In this document: piece by piece, positions 10,585-20,999 of the stretch | How the letters are laid out: each line of letters opens with the position of its first letter | Numbering within the stretch: the first letter of the stretch is position 1 | Assembly: GCA_963575745.1 (NCBI GenBank) | Contig: CAUYUJ010015305.1 | Location: 681,991-745,990, forward strand | Direction of reading: 5' to 3' | Length of the DNA stretch: 64,000 bases | From: Prorocentrum cordatum | Taxonomy: Eukaryota; Sar; Dinophyceae; Prorocentrales; Prorocentraceae | Program-made: the position numbers and the translations under genes | The notes under the pieces: model-generated | What the model was told of the DNA's origin: nothing | Databases searched by the model: none | Seen by the model: the letters and a program-made list of their open reading frames with translations, nothing else

Positions 10585-11250
10585 AAACTCAGCCTCATCC
10601 TCCTCCTCCTCCTCCTCCTCCTCCTCCTCCTCCTCCTCCTCCTCCTTTCAAGATCCCCCTCCGCCTCCTCCGTATCCTCCTCCTCCTCCTCTTCCTCCTC
10701 CATTGCCCCTTCCCCCCTCTGTTCCCTCCTCCTCCCTCCTCCTCCTCCGCCTCCTGCTCTTCATCCTCCTCCTTCGCCAGCCTCTTCATCTACCTCATCC
10801 TCGTTCACGTCCTCCCCCTCGCCCTCTTTCGCATCCTCCTCCGAATCCACCTCTATCCTCCCCCATCCTTCTCCCCCTCCCCTTCCCCCTCGCCCTCGCC
10901 CTCACCCTCTCCCCCTCCACCTCCTCTTCCTCCTCTTTTTTTGTTCCTCCTCCTCCTCTTCCTCCTTTGCCTTCTTCCCCTCCTTTTCCCCCCTCCTCCT
11001 CTCCTCCTCCTCCTCCTCCTTCCTCCTCCTCCTCTCCTCCTCCTCCTCCGCCTCCTTCCCCCTCCTCCTTCCCACACCTCGTCCTGCTCCTCCTTATCCT
11101 CCTACCTCCTCCTCTGCTTTCTCCCTTTCCTCCTCCCCTTTCCTCCTCCTCATTCTCCTCCTCCTCCTCCTCCACCTCCTCCTTTTCTCCTCCTCCGTCT
11201 CCTCCTCCTCCTCCTTCTCCTCCTCCACCCTCCCCCCCTCTGCATACAGG
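10585..11250 (+). repeat. (CTC)n/(CCT)n polypyrimidine array
   Basis: About 660 bp nearly without purines on the plus strand. It yields Ser/Pro/Leu-rich plus-strand frames and Glu/Arg/Gly-rich minus-strand frames, which are artefacts. Confidence 0.9.
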
Positions 11251-11439
11251 GTGGACCTGCCCGTGCAATGGTGGACACGCAAACGCCTATGCTGATTCTG
11301 ACCACCGAGTTCTACAGGCCCTCTCGGGCCAGTAGTCCGAGTCTTGCTTCTGGCTTCAAGGCCTCATCTCGAGTTCCTAGACCCAAGTGCCACAGAACCC
11401 AGTAGTGGTGAGTCCCCGCATTTATTATTCGACTGTGAC

Positions 11440-11965
11440 GCTCACTTCAACGAGCAAGCGTTCGGGAAGGGCCGCGCCGACGATCATGTCTTAGTTCTTG
11501 GCGACGCGAGAGGCGGTGAGAACTCCAGGGGCAGACGGCTACGGCCTGTGGATGTTTCAGCAGTGATCCTCAGCTAAGGTGTACAGCCTCAGGGTCGTTC
11601 TGCCATCTTCGGTGGTATCCCAAGGAAAGTCCAAACCGTTGCTCGAGGAAACGTCTGGGGCCTCTTGTTGGCCATTCGGTTTACTACGGGGCCGATGATC
11701 TACGTAACTGGACATGGTGGGCTGGCGGACGAATGGTACCAAGGCTGTTGGAAGAACCTTGGGGCGATCAGCGCTGCTGTTTGGAAAATTATTCAGGTTG
11801 CATTTCAAGGACGCGATGCGTCGCAAGTGGCCGTCATCCAGGTCCCGTCTCACACTGCTGCTGGTGATTTCGGCAGATTTCGAGTTCCTGAGCTTTTCGC
11901 GATCGGTGACTCTGTCGCCGAACACTTTGCTGGTGCCGCAGCCTGCCAGTGCCGAGATGATCAGA
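11440..11965 (+). pseudogene. LINE RNase H domain remnant
   Basis: One plus-strand reading frame (positions congruent to 1 mod 3) gives, in order: ESPHLLFDCD; DHVLVLGDARGGENSRGRRL (first RNase H strand, T-D-G/A-S type); an in-frame TAA at about 11575; AIFGGIPRKVQTVARGNVWG (the P-G-K-x-Q-T-V-x-R-x-E-x-W-A-L block of non-LTR RNase H); YVTGHGGLADEW; VIQVPSHT; and AIGDSVAEHFAGAAA. By comparison with the family consensus the catalytic acids are eroded: the first Asp remains, but Glu is replaced by Asn (RGNVWG), the next Asp by Gly (VTGH) and the last Asp by Glu (AEHFAG). With one stop and lost active site this is a dead copy. It continues into the C-terminal part beyond the inserted TIR element. 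Confidence 0.72.
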
Positions 11966-12146
11966 CTGGGTAGTCGAAGCCAATCTGGCGCCAATCTGGC
12001 AGACCCAATCTGGCAAACGGGGGCAATCTGGCGAGGGAGCCAACGCGAATCCAGTCTGGCGAATAACCCAAATCGTCCAGTTTGGCCGGGCCAGATTGGC
12101 CCCTGGGGCCCAATCCAATCTGACAGTCTGGCCTTCGACTACCCAG
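11966..12146. mobile_element. 181-bp TIR element inside LINE remnant
   Basis: Perfect 14-bp terminal inverted repeats (CTGGGTAGTCGAAG / CTTCGACTACCCAG) flanked by a 5-bp duplication TCAGA at 11961-11965 and 12147-12151. The interior is made of direct and inverted CCAATCTGGC words. Element plus one TSD copy is 186 bp, a multiple of three, so excision leaves the LINE frame undisturbed. There is no coding capacity. Confidence 0.8.
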
Positions 12147-12151
12147 TCAGA

Positions 12152-12412
12152 ATAGCAATGTCAGAGTCTTGAAAGCAGAGTCAGATGCCAGCCCTTGTCA
12201 CACGCAGGTTGGTCCGCTCCGCTCTCGAGGCGATGGCGGCCAGACCAGCCAACACGCAGACCTTCCTCGACGTTCAGGCCGGCCCCCCGCCTGCTCCCTC
12301 CTCCCCTGTATCGCTCTCGTCCGCTTCTCAGCTGCGCAAGTGTGGTGGGCCATGCCAGAGTTGTGGGGGATCGGCTGCCCGTGGCCAGCTCACAGATAGG
12401 CTCGAGACATAG
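12152..12412 (+). pseudogene. LINE C-terminal region remnant
   Basis: Follows the RNase H relic. After the TIR element the first frame reads VRVLKAESDA. It then shifts by one base to ALVTRRLVRSALEAMAARPA, ending with a C-x-x-x-C-x-x-C cluster (KCGGPCQSCGG). A helical VxRRLVRxAL segment followed by a small cysteine cluster is the usual tail of dinoflagellate LINE open reading frames. The frame change marks it as degraded. Confidence 0.5.
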
Positions 12413-12840
12413 CGCTTCGATGTCGTTGAGATTGACTCCAGCTTGTTTCAGCTGCCCAGGGGGGCAGAGAGTTCACTTTGGGGCAGCTGGGCCCATCCAT
12501 CCCACTCGAATGTATACTCTTGTTCGTTCAAGGTTTGGATGATTTCTGTGGAACTGTAACTCGTGCAGAATCTTCGATGGCGAATGGCCACGGGAGCCCT
12601 TCGTCGAGCAGTGCTCCGACACTGTGAACCCAACGCGTCGGAGGTACCTCAAGAGGATTCCGGTCGGAGCTATGGCGCAAGAACGAGGGTTCGAACCGAG
12701 CGAAGTCCTAGTAGTTCGTCTTCGCTTCGGATTCGCATCGCGAACTCTGCGACGCAAATCCGAAACGACCCCACTCGCGACGCAAAAGGATCAATTCACT
12801 CCTTCCTCCTCTCGGACGAAGAAACGGATTGAAGATACGG
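12413..12840. other. no supported gene
   Basis: A minus-strand stretch around 12448-12600 (words NEQEYTFEWDGWAQLPQSEL) looks protein-like but is short and matches no family I know. Confidence 0.3.
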
Positions 12841-13010
12841 TTTTGGAAGTCCGGGCGGGCTTCTTGGATCTGCGCTGAACCTTCCCTCCCTGGCTCACGG
12901 AGCGCGCCAGGGGCGGCGCTGGCGGCGCCGCCAGGGGGTTCCAGCGCAGATCCAAGAAATCCGCGCGAAACTCCGACAGTTTATGCTTGTGCTGTTTTTG
13001 GATCTCTCGA
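12841..13010 (+). mobile_element. foldback element family A, copy 1
   Basis: Two arms of about 60-95 bp face each other: left GGGCTTCTTGGATCTGCGCT, right AGCGCAGATCCAAGAAATCC. The central part (GGAGCGCGCCAGGGGCGGCG, then GGCGGCGCCGCCAGGGGG) matches the element inserted in the PPR gene at 29046-29246, and the outer GACAGTTTATGCTTGTG matches its terminal GCACAAGCAT-like end. No target duplication was found here. Confidence 0.7.
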
Positions 13011-13554
13011 TCCTTCTCCTCCTCCCTTCCCCCTCCCCTTCCTCCCCCATCATCCTCCACCTTCTTTCCTTCTTTCGCAATGCGCATGGATCCTGGCCCG
13101 AGCAGGCGAGACTGCCCGATTGAGCCAGCTCAGGCCACCCTTCTGATGCCAGCGCCTCGGCTTCAAACGTCTCCTACCCCCTCCCCCTCCCCGCGAAAAC
13201 ATGGTAGGAGCCATTTTTGACCCTGGCGGCAGGTTGAACCTGAACCATGTCTCGCGCCAGAAATGCCCCGACCGATTATCACAACCGGCGGGCGTCCCTC
13301 GAACTGCATCATCCTGCGCACCCAATCGAACCGCCATAATCTGACACCCTCTCCCCTCTCCCCCTTTCTCCGCCACTCCCCAGGGAAACCGAAAGGTACT
13401 CCCCCCAGAGCGCGCCGCTCCGCGGGCGTCGAGGCGGGACACGGGGCGCGGCAGGCGGCCGAAGGCCCGCCCGCTGGGGAGGCGCGGGCGAGGTGGGCGC
13501 GGAGCGGTCAGCTGGCCGCCGGGTGCGGGCGCGGCCGGAGGCTCCCAAAACTCC

Positions 13555-13760
13555 CAGTGGGGACCCCGGAGAGGCGCTCCAACAGAAATTGGAGCGCGCG
13601 GTTTTTGGCAGTTTTCGGCCTCCGGGAACCCTCGTCTGGAGGCAGGACCATCACAAAACCGATTCGGGTTGAAAAGCCGGCCTTGGGGAGCTGGTCCAGA
13701 CCCCCACGGGACCACGCATCAACCAAATTTGAGCAGCCCGACGTATGGGTCCATGAGGGG
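13555..13760 (+). repeat. dispersed repeat family J, copy 1
   Basis: Shares GGCAGTTTTCGGCCT, GGGAACCCTC, GATTCGGGTTGAAAAGCC and GGGACCACGC in order with 50120-50300 (reverse) and, more weakly, with 55700-55870. It has no coding capacity. Confidence 0.55.
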
Positions 13761-13827
13761 GGTGACACCCTGCATGCCAGGGGAGGGCATCGAGCCGATA
13801 TGCGCCCTCATCCTGGATCCCCTTTGC

Positions 13828-13865
13828 GGATCGAGCCCCCCGAAAATAAAAAGGGGGCTCGATCC
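13828..13865. other. perfect 13-bp hairpin
   Basis: GGATCGAGCCCCC and GGGGGCTCGATCC are separated by 12 AT-rich bases (CGAAAATAAAAA). It resembles a terminator but has no T tract and no adjoining gene, so its function is unknown. Confidence 0.6.
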
Positions 13866-13944
13866 CAGATGCATTGAGGGGCGAACCGGGCAACCCGCAT
13901 CACCTTTGCCATCAGCAGTGCAATCATCATCACCAGCAGCCTCA

Positions 13945-13954
13945 GCATCATGGC

Positions 13955-14025
<71 letters not shown>

Positions 14026-14150
14026 CCAATCATCATCATCATCAGCGTCACCATCATCACCGCCGTCATTATCACCCACACCATCACCAACACCAACCCC
14101 ATCACCATCAGCAGCGTCATCACCATCATCATCATCGTCATCGCCGTCAT
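13945..14150 (+). repeat. (CAT)n array
   Basis: A run of about 80 bp of pure ATC/CAT triplets followed by degenerate copies. The His-rich, Ile-rich and Asp-rich open frames are artefacts. Confidence 0.9.
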
Positions 14151-14559
14151 TGCCCAGCTGCCCGCGGCAAGCCCCGCCGCCGTGCCAGTCCAGCCTTATC
14201 GGTGGTACTTGCTCGAACTCATGAGGATCGTATTGGCGATGCTTCTGACTACGCTGATGGAGCGGATGACGAGGGCGGCGGCGATGATTCATTAACTCAC
14301 TCAACCCCCATGTGAGCTCACTGGGCATCAAAATCGTAAAGCAATGAATTGCCTGGAACCCGGGTCAGTGGGCCACCACAGACCTTCGGCCAACAAGCTG
14401 TATGTCTGAACGCATCACACGACAGTGCACAACATAGAGATCGTGGGAATCTCCCATAGAGCCAGGAGAATCCAGGAGGGGAAAAGCGTTCGGGGCCCTC
14501 GAGGGCTGACCCCATGGCGCCGCTCACGTAATGCGAGGTGGGCAAAACACCAACGAAGC

Positions 14560-15248
14560 CAAGTTTTAAATCAGAGAAACCGATTTTTTTGGGCAACGTT
14601 TCCAGAAATGGCAAGTACGACGCAGTTGCGATGTTCTCCCCCGTGATGTAGTAGATGTCGCTTTGCCCCTCGTTCACACGCTCGATGTACTCTTCAGGGT
14701 GATTCTCTCCTCTCCAGACTCCAGGGTGTGGTGGCGCATAAATTCCGCGACCTCCTGTACGGTTGGTGAATCCCCGTGCATGCCCAGCATGGGGCACTTC
14801 CCAAACTACTCGTAGAAAATTGTGGGCATCACCTTGCCTCTCGGCAGTCTCCGCGAACCGCTCGAAGCATGTCTTGATGATGCTCTTCTGGATCACTCGC
14901 AGGATCTTGTCCTGTTGCAGCATCACACGGGAGATATTCAGCAACATGCCCTGGGAGTCAACTGCGCCCATCACAAACAGAACCCCTCGGCATGAGCTCG
15001 TCACAACCGTCCACGATTAGGACGCGTCGCACGTACAGCTTAATGCTCTTGTGCTGTTTCTTGGAGTCGAAAAAGCCAACGGGTACCAAGCGCGGCACGA
15101 AGAGCGGCGCGCGGTACTCCAATTGGCCTTTCTCGCTGAAGTACTTCACGGCCAGGTGGTCCTTCCAGTAGATCGACAGGGACTTGTAAACCGAAGCGAA
15201 CTCTTGGTTGGTCACACCCCCTGACTTGTGCATCCGAACCGGCTTCTA
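14560..15248 (-). pseudogene. Hsp90 pseudogene fragment
   Basis: The minus strand encodes the end of the middle domain and start of the C-terminal domain of cytosolic Hsp90, an ATP-driven chaperone: KPVRMHK (KPIW-like), VTNQEFASVYKSL, DHLAVKYFSEKGQLEYRAPL, FVPR, IKLYVRRVLIVDGCDELMP, then in another frame MGAVDSQGMLLNISRVMLQQ, DKILRVI, and finally EYIERVNEGQSDIYYITGE and PFLETL. Lesions: a 2-base loss near 15000 (between DELMP and MGAVDS), a one-base gain near 14820, an in-frame TAG at 14808-14806 where the family has Gln (FYEQFGK), and a one-base loss near 14697 that restores the first frame. The match starts abruptly at KP after a stop and ends after KKIGF. The N-terminal ATPase domain is absent. 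A retrocopy or old duplicate; the family assignment is secure. Confidence 0.85.
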
Positions 15249-15274
15249 TCGCAACTTCCATCCATCAGCGGTGA

Positions 15275-15600
15275 TGGTAATGGCGATGATGATGATGATG
15301 ATGACGATGAGGGTAAGTGGGAAGGGTGAAAAGAGGAGAAAGCTGATCGCGGTGGACGATGAGGACGAACATCATGAAAATAGTCGTCATGATGGGAACC
15401 GGAACGAGGACTGTGGTGACGATGGCGACGGTGATGATGATGATGATGATGATGAGGCAAAAGACGTGAAGGAGTGGTGATGAGAATGATGATGGTGAGT
15501 AATGATAATGAGGATGAGGATGGCGAGGAAGAGGAAGAGGAGGAGGAGGAGAAGGAGGACGAGGAGGAAAAGGAGGAGGAGCAAGAAAGAAGAAGCGGAT
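15275..15600 (+). repeat. (GAT)n then (GAG)n arrays
   Basis: GATGATGAT words at 15275-15510 pass into GAGGAGGAG words at 15515-15590. A TTACATGTGGCTCTCG fragment of the 82-bp unit follows at 15610, suggesting a diverged relative of the CTC composite repeat. Confidence 0.75.
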
Positions 15601-15624
15601 GCCGTATCGTTACATGTGGCTCTC

Positions 15625-16030
15625 GTGGACCACATTGGAACCGTCTTGGGGCTGTCTCCTGCGCTCCTGTGGGGAATTTTTTTTGGGGGGGGGCGGCGTG
15701 GTTATGTTTCTCGTCCTGGCTGCTTCCAGGGCTGCACACGCCGGACACAAGACGTGAAAAAGGCGAATGCCGCGAACGGATCGAGCGAGCACGACACCGC
15801 GAAGTGTAGGAAAGCGAGAGCCACGCATGCCCACGCGACCGTTGCCCACATCGCCGTTCGCCCGTTGACGGGGGGCTCAAGCGCTCCCAGAGAATAGCGA
15901 ACGCGCAGCACATGCATCCCAATGTTTGAAGCAGGGCGGCGCTCGGAATAGACCGGATACCTGCTTCAACGACCGGCGTGCGGGGGGGGTTGTCAGTGGA
16001 TGAGAATGTGGGTTATACCTGGCCGACCTT
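15625..16030. other. no recognisable feature
   Basis: Mixed sequence with a T/G homopolymer run near 15670. No supported gene. Confidence 0.4.
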
Positions 16031-16039
16031 GCTTACAAC

Positions 16040-16165
16040 AAAAATGCAAACGCCCCAAGTGGGTTAGGACTGGGGGCGGGGCCCGATCTGGGCTGGGTGG
16101 GCCCCACCCACTTCGAGGAGCTACCTAACCCCATGGCCACTTGGGGCATGTGTGGCGCATGAACA
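16040..16165. mobile_element. imperfect palindrome, possible foldback element
   Basis: GCCCCAAGTGG...GTTAGG...GGGGCCC on the left is mirrored by GGGCCCC...CCTAAC...CCACTTGGGGC on the right. Stem parts are 6-10 bp each. No target duplication could be fixed. Confidence 0.45.
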
Positions 16166-16169
16166 ATTC

Positions 16170-18430
16170 ACAAGCTAGATAAGGTAAGGTTACCACACCT
16201 TGGCATCCACAGATCACTCCCAATATCCTCTTAGCCCTCCCCGCGCCGATCCCAGCATTCAGCATTGAACTGGCATGTCGGATCTGGGCGGGATGTACAT
16301 CAAACCGGGCCTCACCCGCAAGAGGCGAATCGGCCGCGCCAAGATGCGCAATGATGTCATGCGAGCATCGGGCAGCATCGAATCGCCCCTTGTCCGGGTT
16401 GCCTCAAAGGCCAGAAACAGGTCGGGTGTCGTCAAGGGCGCCCTGAGGACATGGGATGGCCCCCAAACCCTGGAGACGCCGAAAAGGCAGAAAGCATGGC
16501 GACGAAACATCATTCCAGGCTGGAGATATCACAGAAGTGGGACGCAGTTTTTTCTGTCGGCGGCTAGGCAGGGGTCGTCTGCTCTGGCTGAGCAAACTAA
16601 CTAAACGGGGGCACCGTTGTAGCGAATTGGCCAGCATGGAGGAGGGGGCGGAGGGACGGAACGGGCGGCCGCAGGGGGAGAGGAGGAAGAGAGGGCCACT
16701 CACGAGGGACGGATCACTCCCTGGGTGTGCTGGCGCGGCCAGCCCCGCCGGCTGGGACGAAGTGGGGCATACACACACAAATACACACACACACACACGT
16801 CACTATACTTTTGGGGCGGCGTCGTGCCCCTCGTTGCCCCCAGAGACAAGGCATAGGAGGCCACCCACATGGGGTACGAGCAGATGAGGTCGGCGGATCG
16901 CGCCGCATCGCCGCCGCATCGCATCGAGCTGTATCGCCGATCCTCCGACTCCGTCAGCTCGGACCTCTAGAGGACCTGCTAGAAAGAACAAGTCGGATGT
17001 TGTCAAAGTGTCCTGGGGGCAGGAGATCAACCACAAACTGAAATGTCACTGTTTGAGGCTCTCGTCCTCAAGTCAGGTGCTGTCACAAGTGTCCGCGGCC
17101 CAAGGTGTCCCTGAGATTTCTGAGGCCCATTCGGCCTTCGGAGCACCCTCGCGAGGACCAGAAGGCCCCAGGGGCTCCAACATGGTGCCAAAAACTGGGG
17201 GGCACGTCGGGCCAGAACCAATTCTAGTGGGTTCGGCGCAGGTGTTGCTAAGGCTGGGGGATGTGCAACCATTACTCATACTAGAACCACGCGAGCGCTG
17301 CGCGCGCGCTCTGGTTCTAGCAAAATGTGACGATGGTCTAAGGTGAATGCAGAACAACTGTTATGAATCATGATCAATCAGCAGGTAACATGCTCACTCT
17401 GTGTCCCCACGGATGCTGTGCGATAAACCTCAATCAGCAAGCCCTCTCACTCCCTCTCCTTTGCGCCCCCTTTTTGGCGGACGCTATCGGGCCTGGGCAC
17501 CGAAGAGCTGTTGCGGGCGCGGTGGACGTGCTCCACTCGGCAGGCAACGCGAAAGAAGGAAAGCAGCACACGATAGCAAACAAACCCTATTTTCTGTCAA
17601 GCCGGAGGGGGGGAGGGTGGGAAGGGGGGAGGGAGGAGGCCGAGGAGCCGAGGAGGAAAGGGCGTAAAACTGCGAGCGCCATGCCAAGCAGGCTCTCGAC
17701 ACATGGTACCCGCACTCACGAGAAGAGGCGGAGGACTGGTCTCCAGTGGTTCCGTATGTCGTCGCCAAGCGGGCGCCACTGCCAAACGCAGGAGCGCGCA
17801 AAGTGGACGAAGAGGGCGTAACGAAGATAGGTGCCGGCACGGTGGACGTGTTCCACTCGGCGCACAGCAACACCATTTCAGAAGCTGCCTTCCCAACTTT
17901 GCACGTCCTCTTTGGGACCGTTTTGGGGTCACGTGGGCCTTCGCGGGGTCGTCACTTGGACTCTATTGCAGCCTCTCGTGGCCACCTCAGGCTGTGTTGG
18001 GCTCTGATGGGGCCGTCCTGGAGCCTTCTTGAAACACCTCTGGGCCTTCTTGGTATGCTCTTGGGCCGTCTTGGCTTCCTCCGGAGGCTCTCTCTTTGAC
18101 CTTCCTGGGGCCAGCGACATGTATCATGCGGGTGGCAAGGAAGGCTTCAAGAGTCGAGATCTCTTTGTCGGCCTGGGAGCGGCCTCCGTAATTATCGGCT
18201 GGAGGTCAGTTTAAAACCTTCTTATAGATAGTACATATGGTTGTCGACTGCATGATGATAACTTCTTGTTTGGCGTGAACATGGACCTGTAGCCTCGCGA
18301 AGGCGATGCGCAAAACTTCATCGCGGATACATGTTTGCGCGCGGGGCTATTCGGAAAAATGCGAGCGGGGATCACGATGGCCTGGGGCCTCTCCAAGACC
18401 CCGGAGCGGCCTCGGATCTGGCTGGAATCG
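16170..18430. other. no supported gene; scattered repeats
   Basis: Contains a CA run at about 16770-16800, two copies of GCGGTGGACGTGCTCCACTC (17517 and 17837), a GGGAGG purine run near 17610, and GGCC decamer words at 17900-18110. A plus-strand frame at 16275-16604 (109 residues) has no recognisable domain, and I could not decide whether it is coding. Confidence 0.35.
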
Positions 18431-18439
18431 ACGCGTGCC

Positions 18440-18545
18440 GGGCACTGGCGGGTACTGGGGGCTACCAGGGCGCACTACTGGGGCGTACTGGGCGGTACTG
18501 GGTGGTAATGTGGAGTTCTGGTGGGTACTGGGGGGTTTGGGGGCC
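18440..18545 (+). repeat. GGTACTGGGG minisatellite
   Basis: About eight degenerate copies of a 10-12 bp GGGTACTGG word. Related words occur at 19965-20020 and as CCGTACTG at 20110-20280. Confidence 0.65.
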
Positions 18546-18784
18546 CTAGGACTGACGCTTCAGCGACCCACCTGCTCGAACAAACAGTTTTGGCCCGCCC
18601 GACCCGCCCGGCAAGATCACCCCGCCCGATCCGCCCATCCCGTTCTGCCGCTTGCTTTCCTGCTCGTAGCCCACCTCCGGATAACCTCTTTCTGTTGTTT
18701 CATCCCCCTCCCTCTCCCTTGCCCCTTCCCTTCCCGCAATCCTCACCTCCTCGCTATCTGGTTTGTCCTGTCTCCCTCCTTTTC

Positions 18785-19140
18785 CTGTTCCTGGGGTTGC
18801 GCCAGCTACACGTCGCAGGTAAGGAAGGTATACCTCCAGGGAGCACGATCGAAGACGGGGAGGGCGGGTATCGAGGGTTTGGGATATACATGCGGATGGA
18901 CGCGCGAGCAGAGAAGAGCGAAACATCCCACATTGCTTGTTGGTGCTGTTCTGCTCCTTTTCTCCTCGCTTCCCTCCTTTCCATTATTCGCGTTCGTCCT
19001 GCTTGAAGGGCTGCGTCGATTACACGTGGCCGGGAAGGAGCATACACTCCCAAAGGGGGTACGACAAAAGGCGAATCATGCAAGTATCGAGGGCATGGGA
19101 TATACGTGGGTGACACGCGAACACATGAGAGCAACACATC
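18785..19140 (+). repeat. direct duplication of about 135 bp, period about 215 bp
   Basis: Copy A (18790-18925) and copy B (19005-19140) share TTGCGCCAGCTACACGTCGC-like starts, GGTAAGGAAGG / GGGAAGGAGC, then GTATCGAGGG and GGGATATAC at matching spacing. Confidence 0.65.
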
Positions 19141-19490
19141 CATATACATACATACATGCATACATACATACATACATACATACATACATGCATGCATACA
19201 TACATACATACATATATACCTACCCACCTACCTACCTACCTACCTACCTACCTATCTACATACATACATACATACATACATACATACATACATACATACA
19301 TACACACATACATACATACACACACACATACATACATACATACATGCATACATGCATGCATGCATGCACACCTACATACATACATACATACCTACCTACA
19401 TACCTACATACATGCATGCACGCATGCATGCACACACATATATATATATACATACATACATACACACATACAAACAAACAAACAAATATA
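19140..19490 (+). repeat. (TACA)n array
   Basis: About 350 bp of ATAC/CATA tetranucleotides with CTAC and TGCA variants. It gives Tyr/Ile/His/Thr-rich frames in every phase, which are artefacts. Confidence 0.95.
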
Positions 19491-20019
19491 CACACTGTGT
19501 ATTACTGTTGGTGTTGTTAGTTTCTTTCGTGTTCTTGCATGACGATAAAACAAAAATCTACATAACTAATAACTTTTAGACCCGAACCGCTTAAGGAGCG
19601 AAGGTGGTGAGCGGGTTCCCAAACTCCAGCCGGGCATCATAAAACAACGCTGATCATCTCACAACGGCTCCGCGAGTCACATACTACCACCCCGCTCATC
19701 GATGCCGCCATCGAGGAAGTTCGGTCGGATACATGGATGTGCTGCGGAATTGCGCCCAAGCACCTAATGTGCTGATGGCCTCCACAGCAGCGTCGCTCTC
19801 GCCAAACAAGTGTCTGCCGCGAGGCTCCGCCCCAGCAAAAAGGCAACCCGCTGCCCTAATCACAGACCAAGGGGCTGGATAATGCTTGTGGTCTGCATGG
19901 CAACGACGCTCGCCGATATGTCCACTGCAGGGCCCAGGACCAGGTGTTGCGCGAGCTTGCCGTACCTGGGAGTACTAGGGGATACTGGGGGGCTCTGGGG
20001 GGCCACGGGGGGCACTGGC

Positions 20020-20055
20020 CTCCTCCTCCTCCTCCTCCTCCTCCTCCTCCTCGTT
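20020..20055 (+). repeat. (CTC)n run
   Basis: Pure CTC triplets, about 34 bp. Confidence 0.85.
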
Positions 20056-20269
20056 CCTGCCTCCGTTCTCCGTCATCATGCAATTACCGTAATGGTGCTG
20101 GCCGTGGTCCTGGTGCCGTATGGCACTGCGCGGTCCCAACACCGTACTGCTGCCGGTGTCGCGGAGTCCCGCTACCGTACTGGCAACGCGTGTACCTGCG
20201 ACACGAACCAAGCACAACGAGCCGCACCTGTACCGCATGCTCCTGATACCGCAAAGTATCGTGCCGTAC

Positions 20270-20480
20270 CGTGACCAAGGCGATTTTGGCAGATTCGGGC
20301 CCTGCGGGAGCTCTCTTGGAGGCAATTTGGAATGTCCTGAAAGCTTCTTGGGCAGTCCAGAGGCCGTCTTGGGCCGTCTTGGGGCCATCTCGGGCCGACT
20401 TCGAGACATCTTGGGCCGCCTTGGAATATTCTTGGACCTCCTTGTCCGCCCTGGTGGCCTGGGAACGCAGATCCATGGAC
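20270..20480. repeat. GGCC-rich decamer repeat block
   Basis: Words of the type CTTGGGCCGTCTT / CCTTGGA spaced about 10-15 bp apart. The frames through it read as Gly/Trp/Leu or Pro/Arg/Lys repeats and are not genes. Confidence 0.5.
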
Positions 20481-20599
20481 GCGGTGCGCGCAGGCCACTG
20501 AGATGAGGACAGGTGGGGGTCCCCCTAGAACACTACAGAAGCACTGTCAAACAAGACGTGGTATTCTAGCACGCCTCATGGTGCCAATGGACTCGGTGG

Positions 20600-20960
20600 C
20601 CGACCATCACCATCATCGTCATGTCTATCAGAACCACCAGCATCATCATAACCATCCGCACCACCATCACCACCCTCACCACCATCACCATCACCATCAC
20701 CACCACCACAACCATCACCATCACCACCATCAGCAGCATCATCTTCATCAGCAACAGCATCAGCAGCAGCATAACCACCATGAAATCATCATCGGCATCA
20801 TCATCATCACCAACATGCGCATCATCATCAACAGCATCAACAACATCCGCCGCATCATCAGCAATAGTACCATCAATATCATCATCGTCGTCATCATCAT
20901 CATAATCACCATAATCACCCTAACCAACATCAGCCTCAACATAATCCTCCTCCGATAAGC
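20600..20960 (+). repeat. (CATCAC)n/(ATC)n array
   Basis: CAC/CAT triplets passing into ATC triplets with GCATCA interruptions. Confidence 0.9.
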
Positions 20961-20999
20961 GCTAGCTGGCGCCCGCCTCATCCTCGCGCCCCCCTGCCC

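Noticed and set aside
10406-11405. Two overlapping plus-strand frames over 300 residues, Ser/Pro/Leu-rich
   Set aside because: Product of the CTC array; stop-free because CTC, TCC and CCT cannot form stops.
12680-12705. GGGTTCGAACC as a tRNA T arm
   Set aside because: The flanking bases do not pair as a T stem, and no D or anticodon arm is present.
13202-13225. Possible spliced-leader relict (GGTAGGAGCCATTTTTGACC)
   Set aside because: Only partly resembles the dinoflagellate spliced leader (GTAGCCATTTTGGCTCAAG): the 3' half does not match and no gene follows.
13828-13865. Rho-independent terminator
   Set aside because: The hairpin is good, but the U tract is missing and the setting is eukaryotic; kept only as an unexplained hairpin.
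19140-19490. CRISPR-like regular repeats
   Set aside because: Simple tetranucleotide array without spacers.
18306-19520. 404-residue plus-strand frame
   Set aside because: Its length comes from the TACA array and from GC-rich repeats upstream; no domain.
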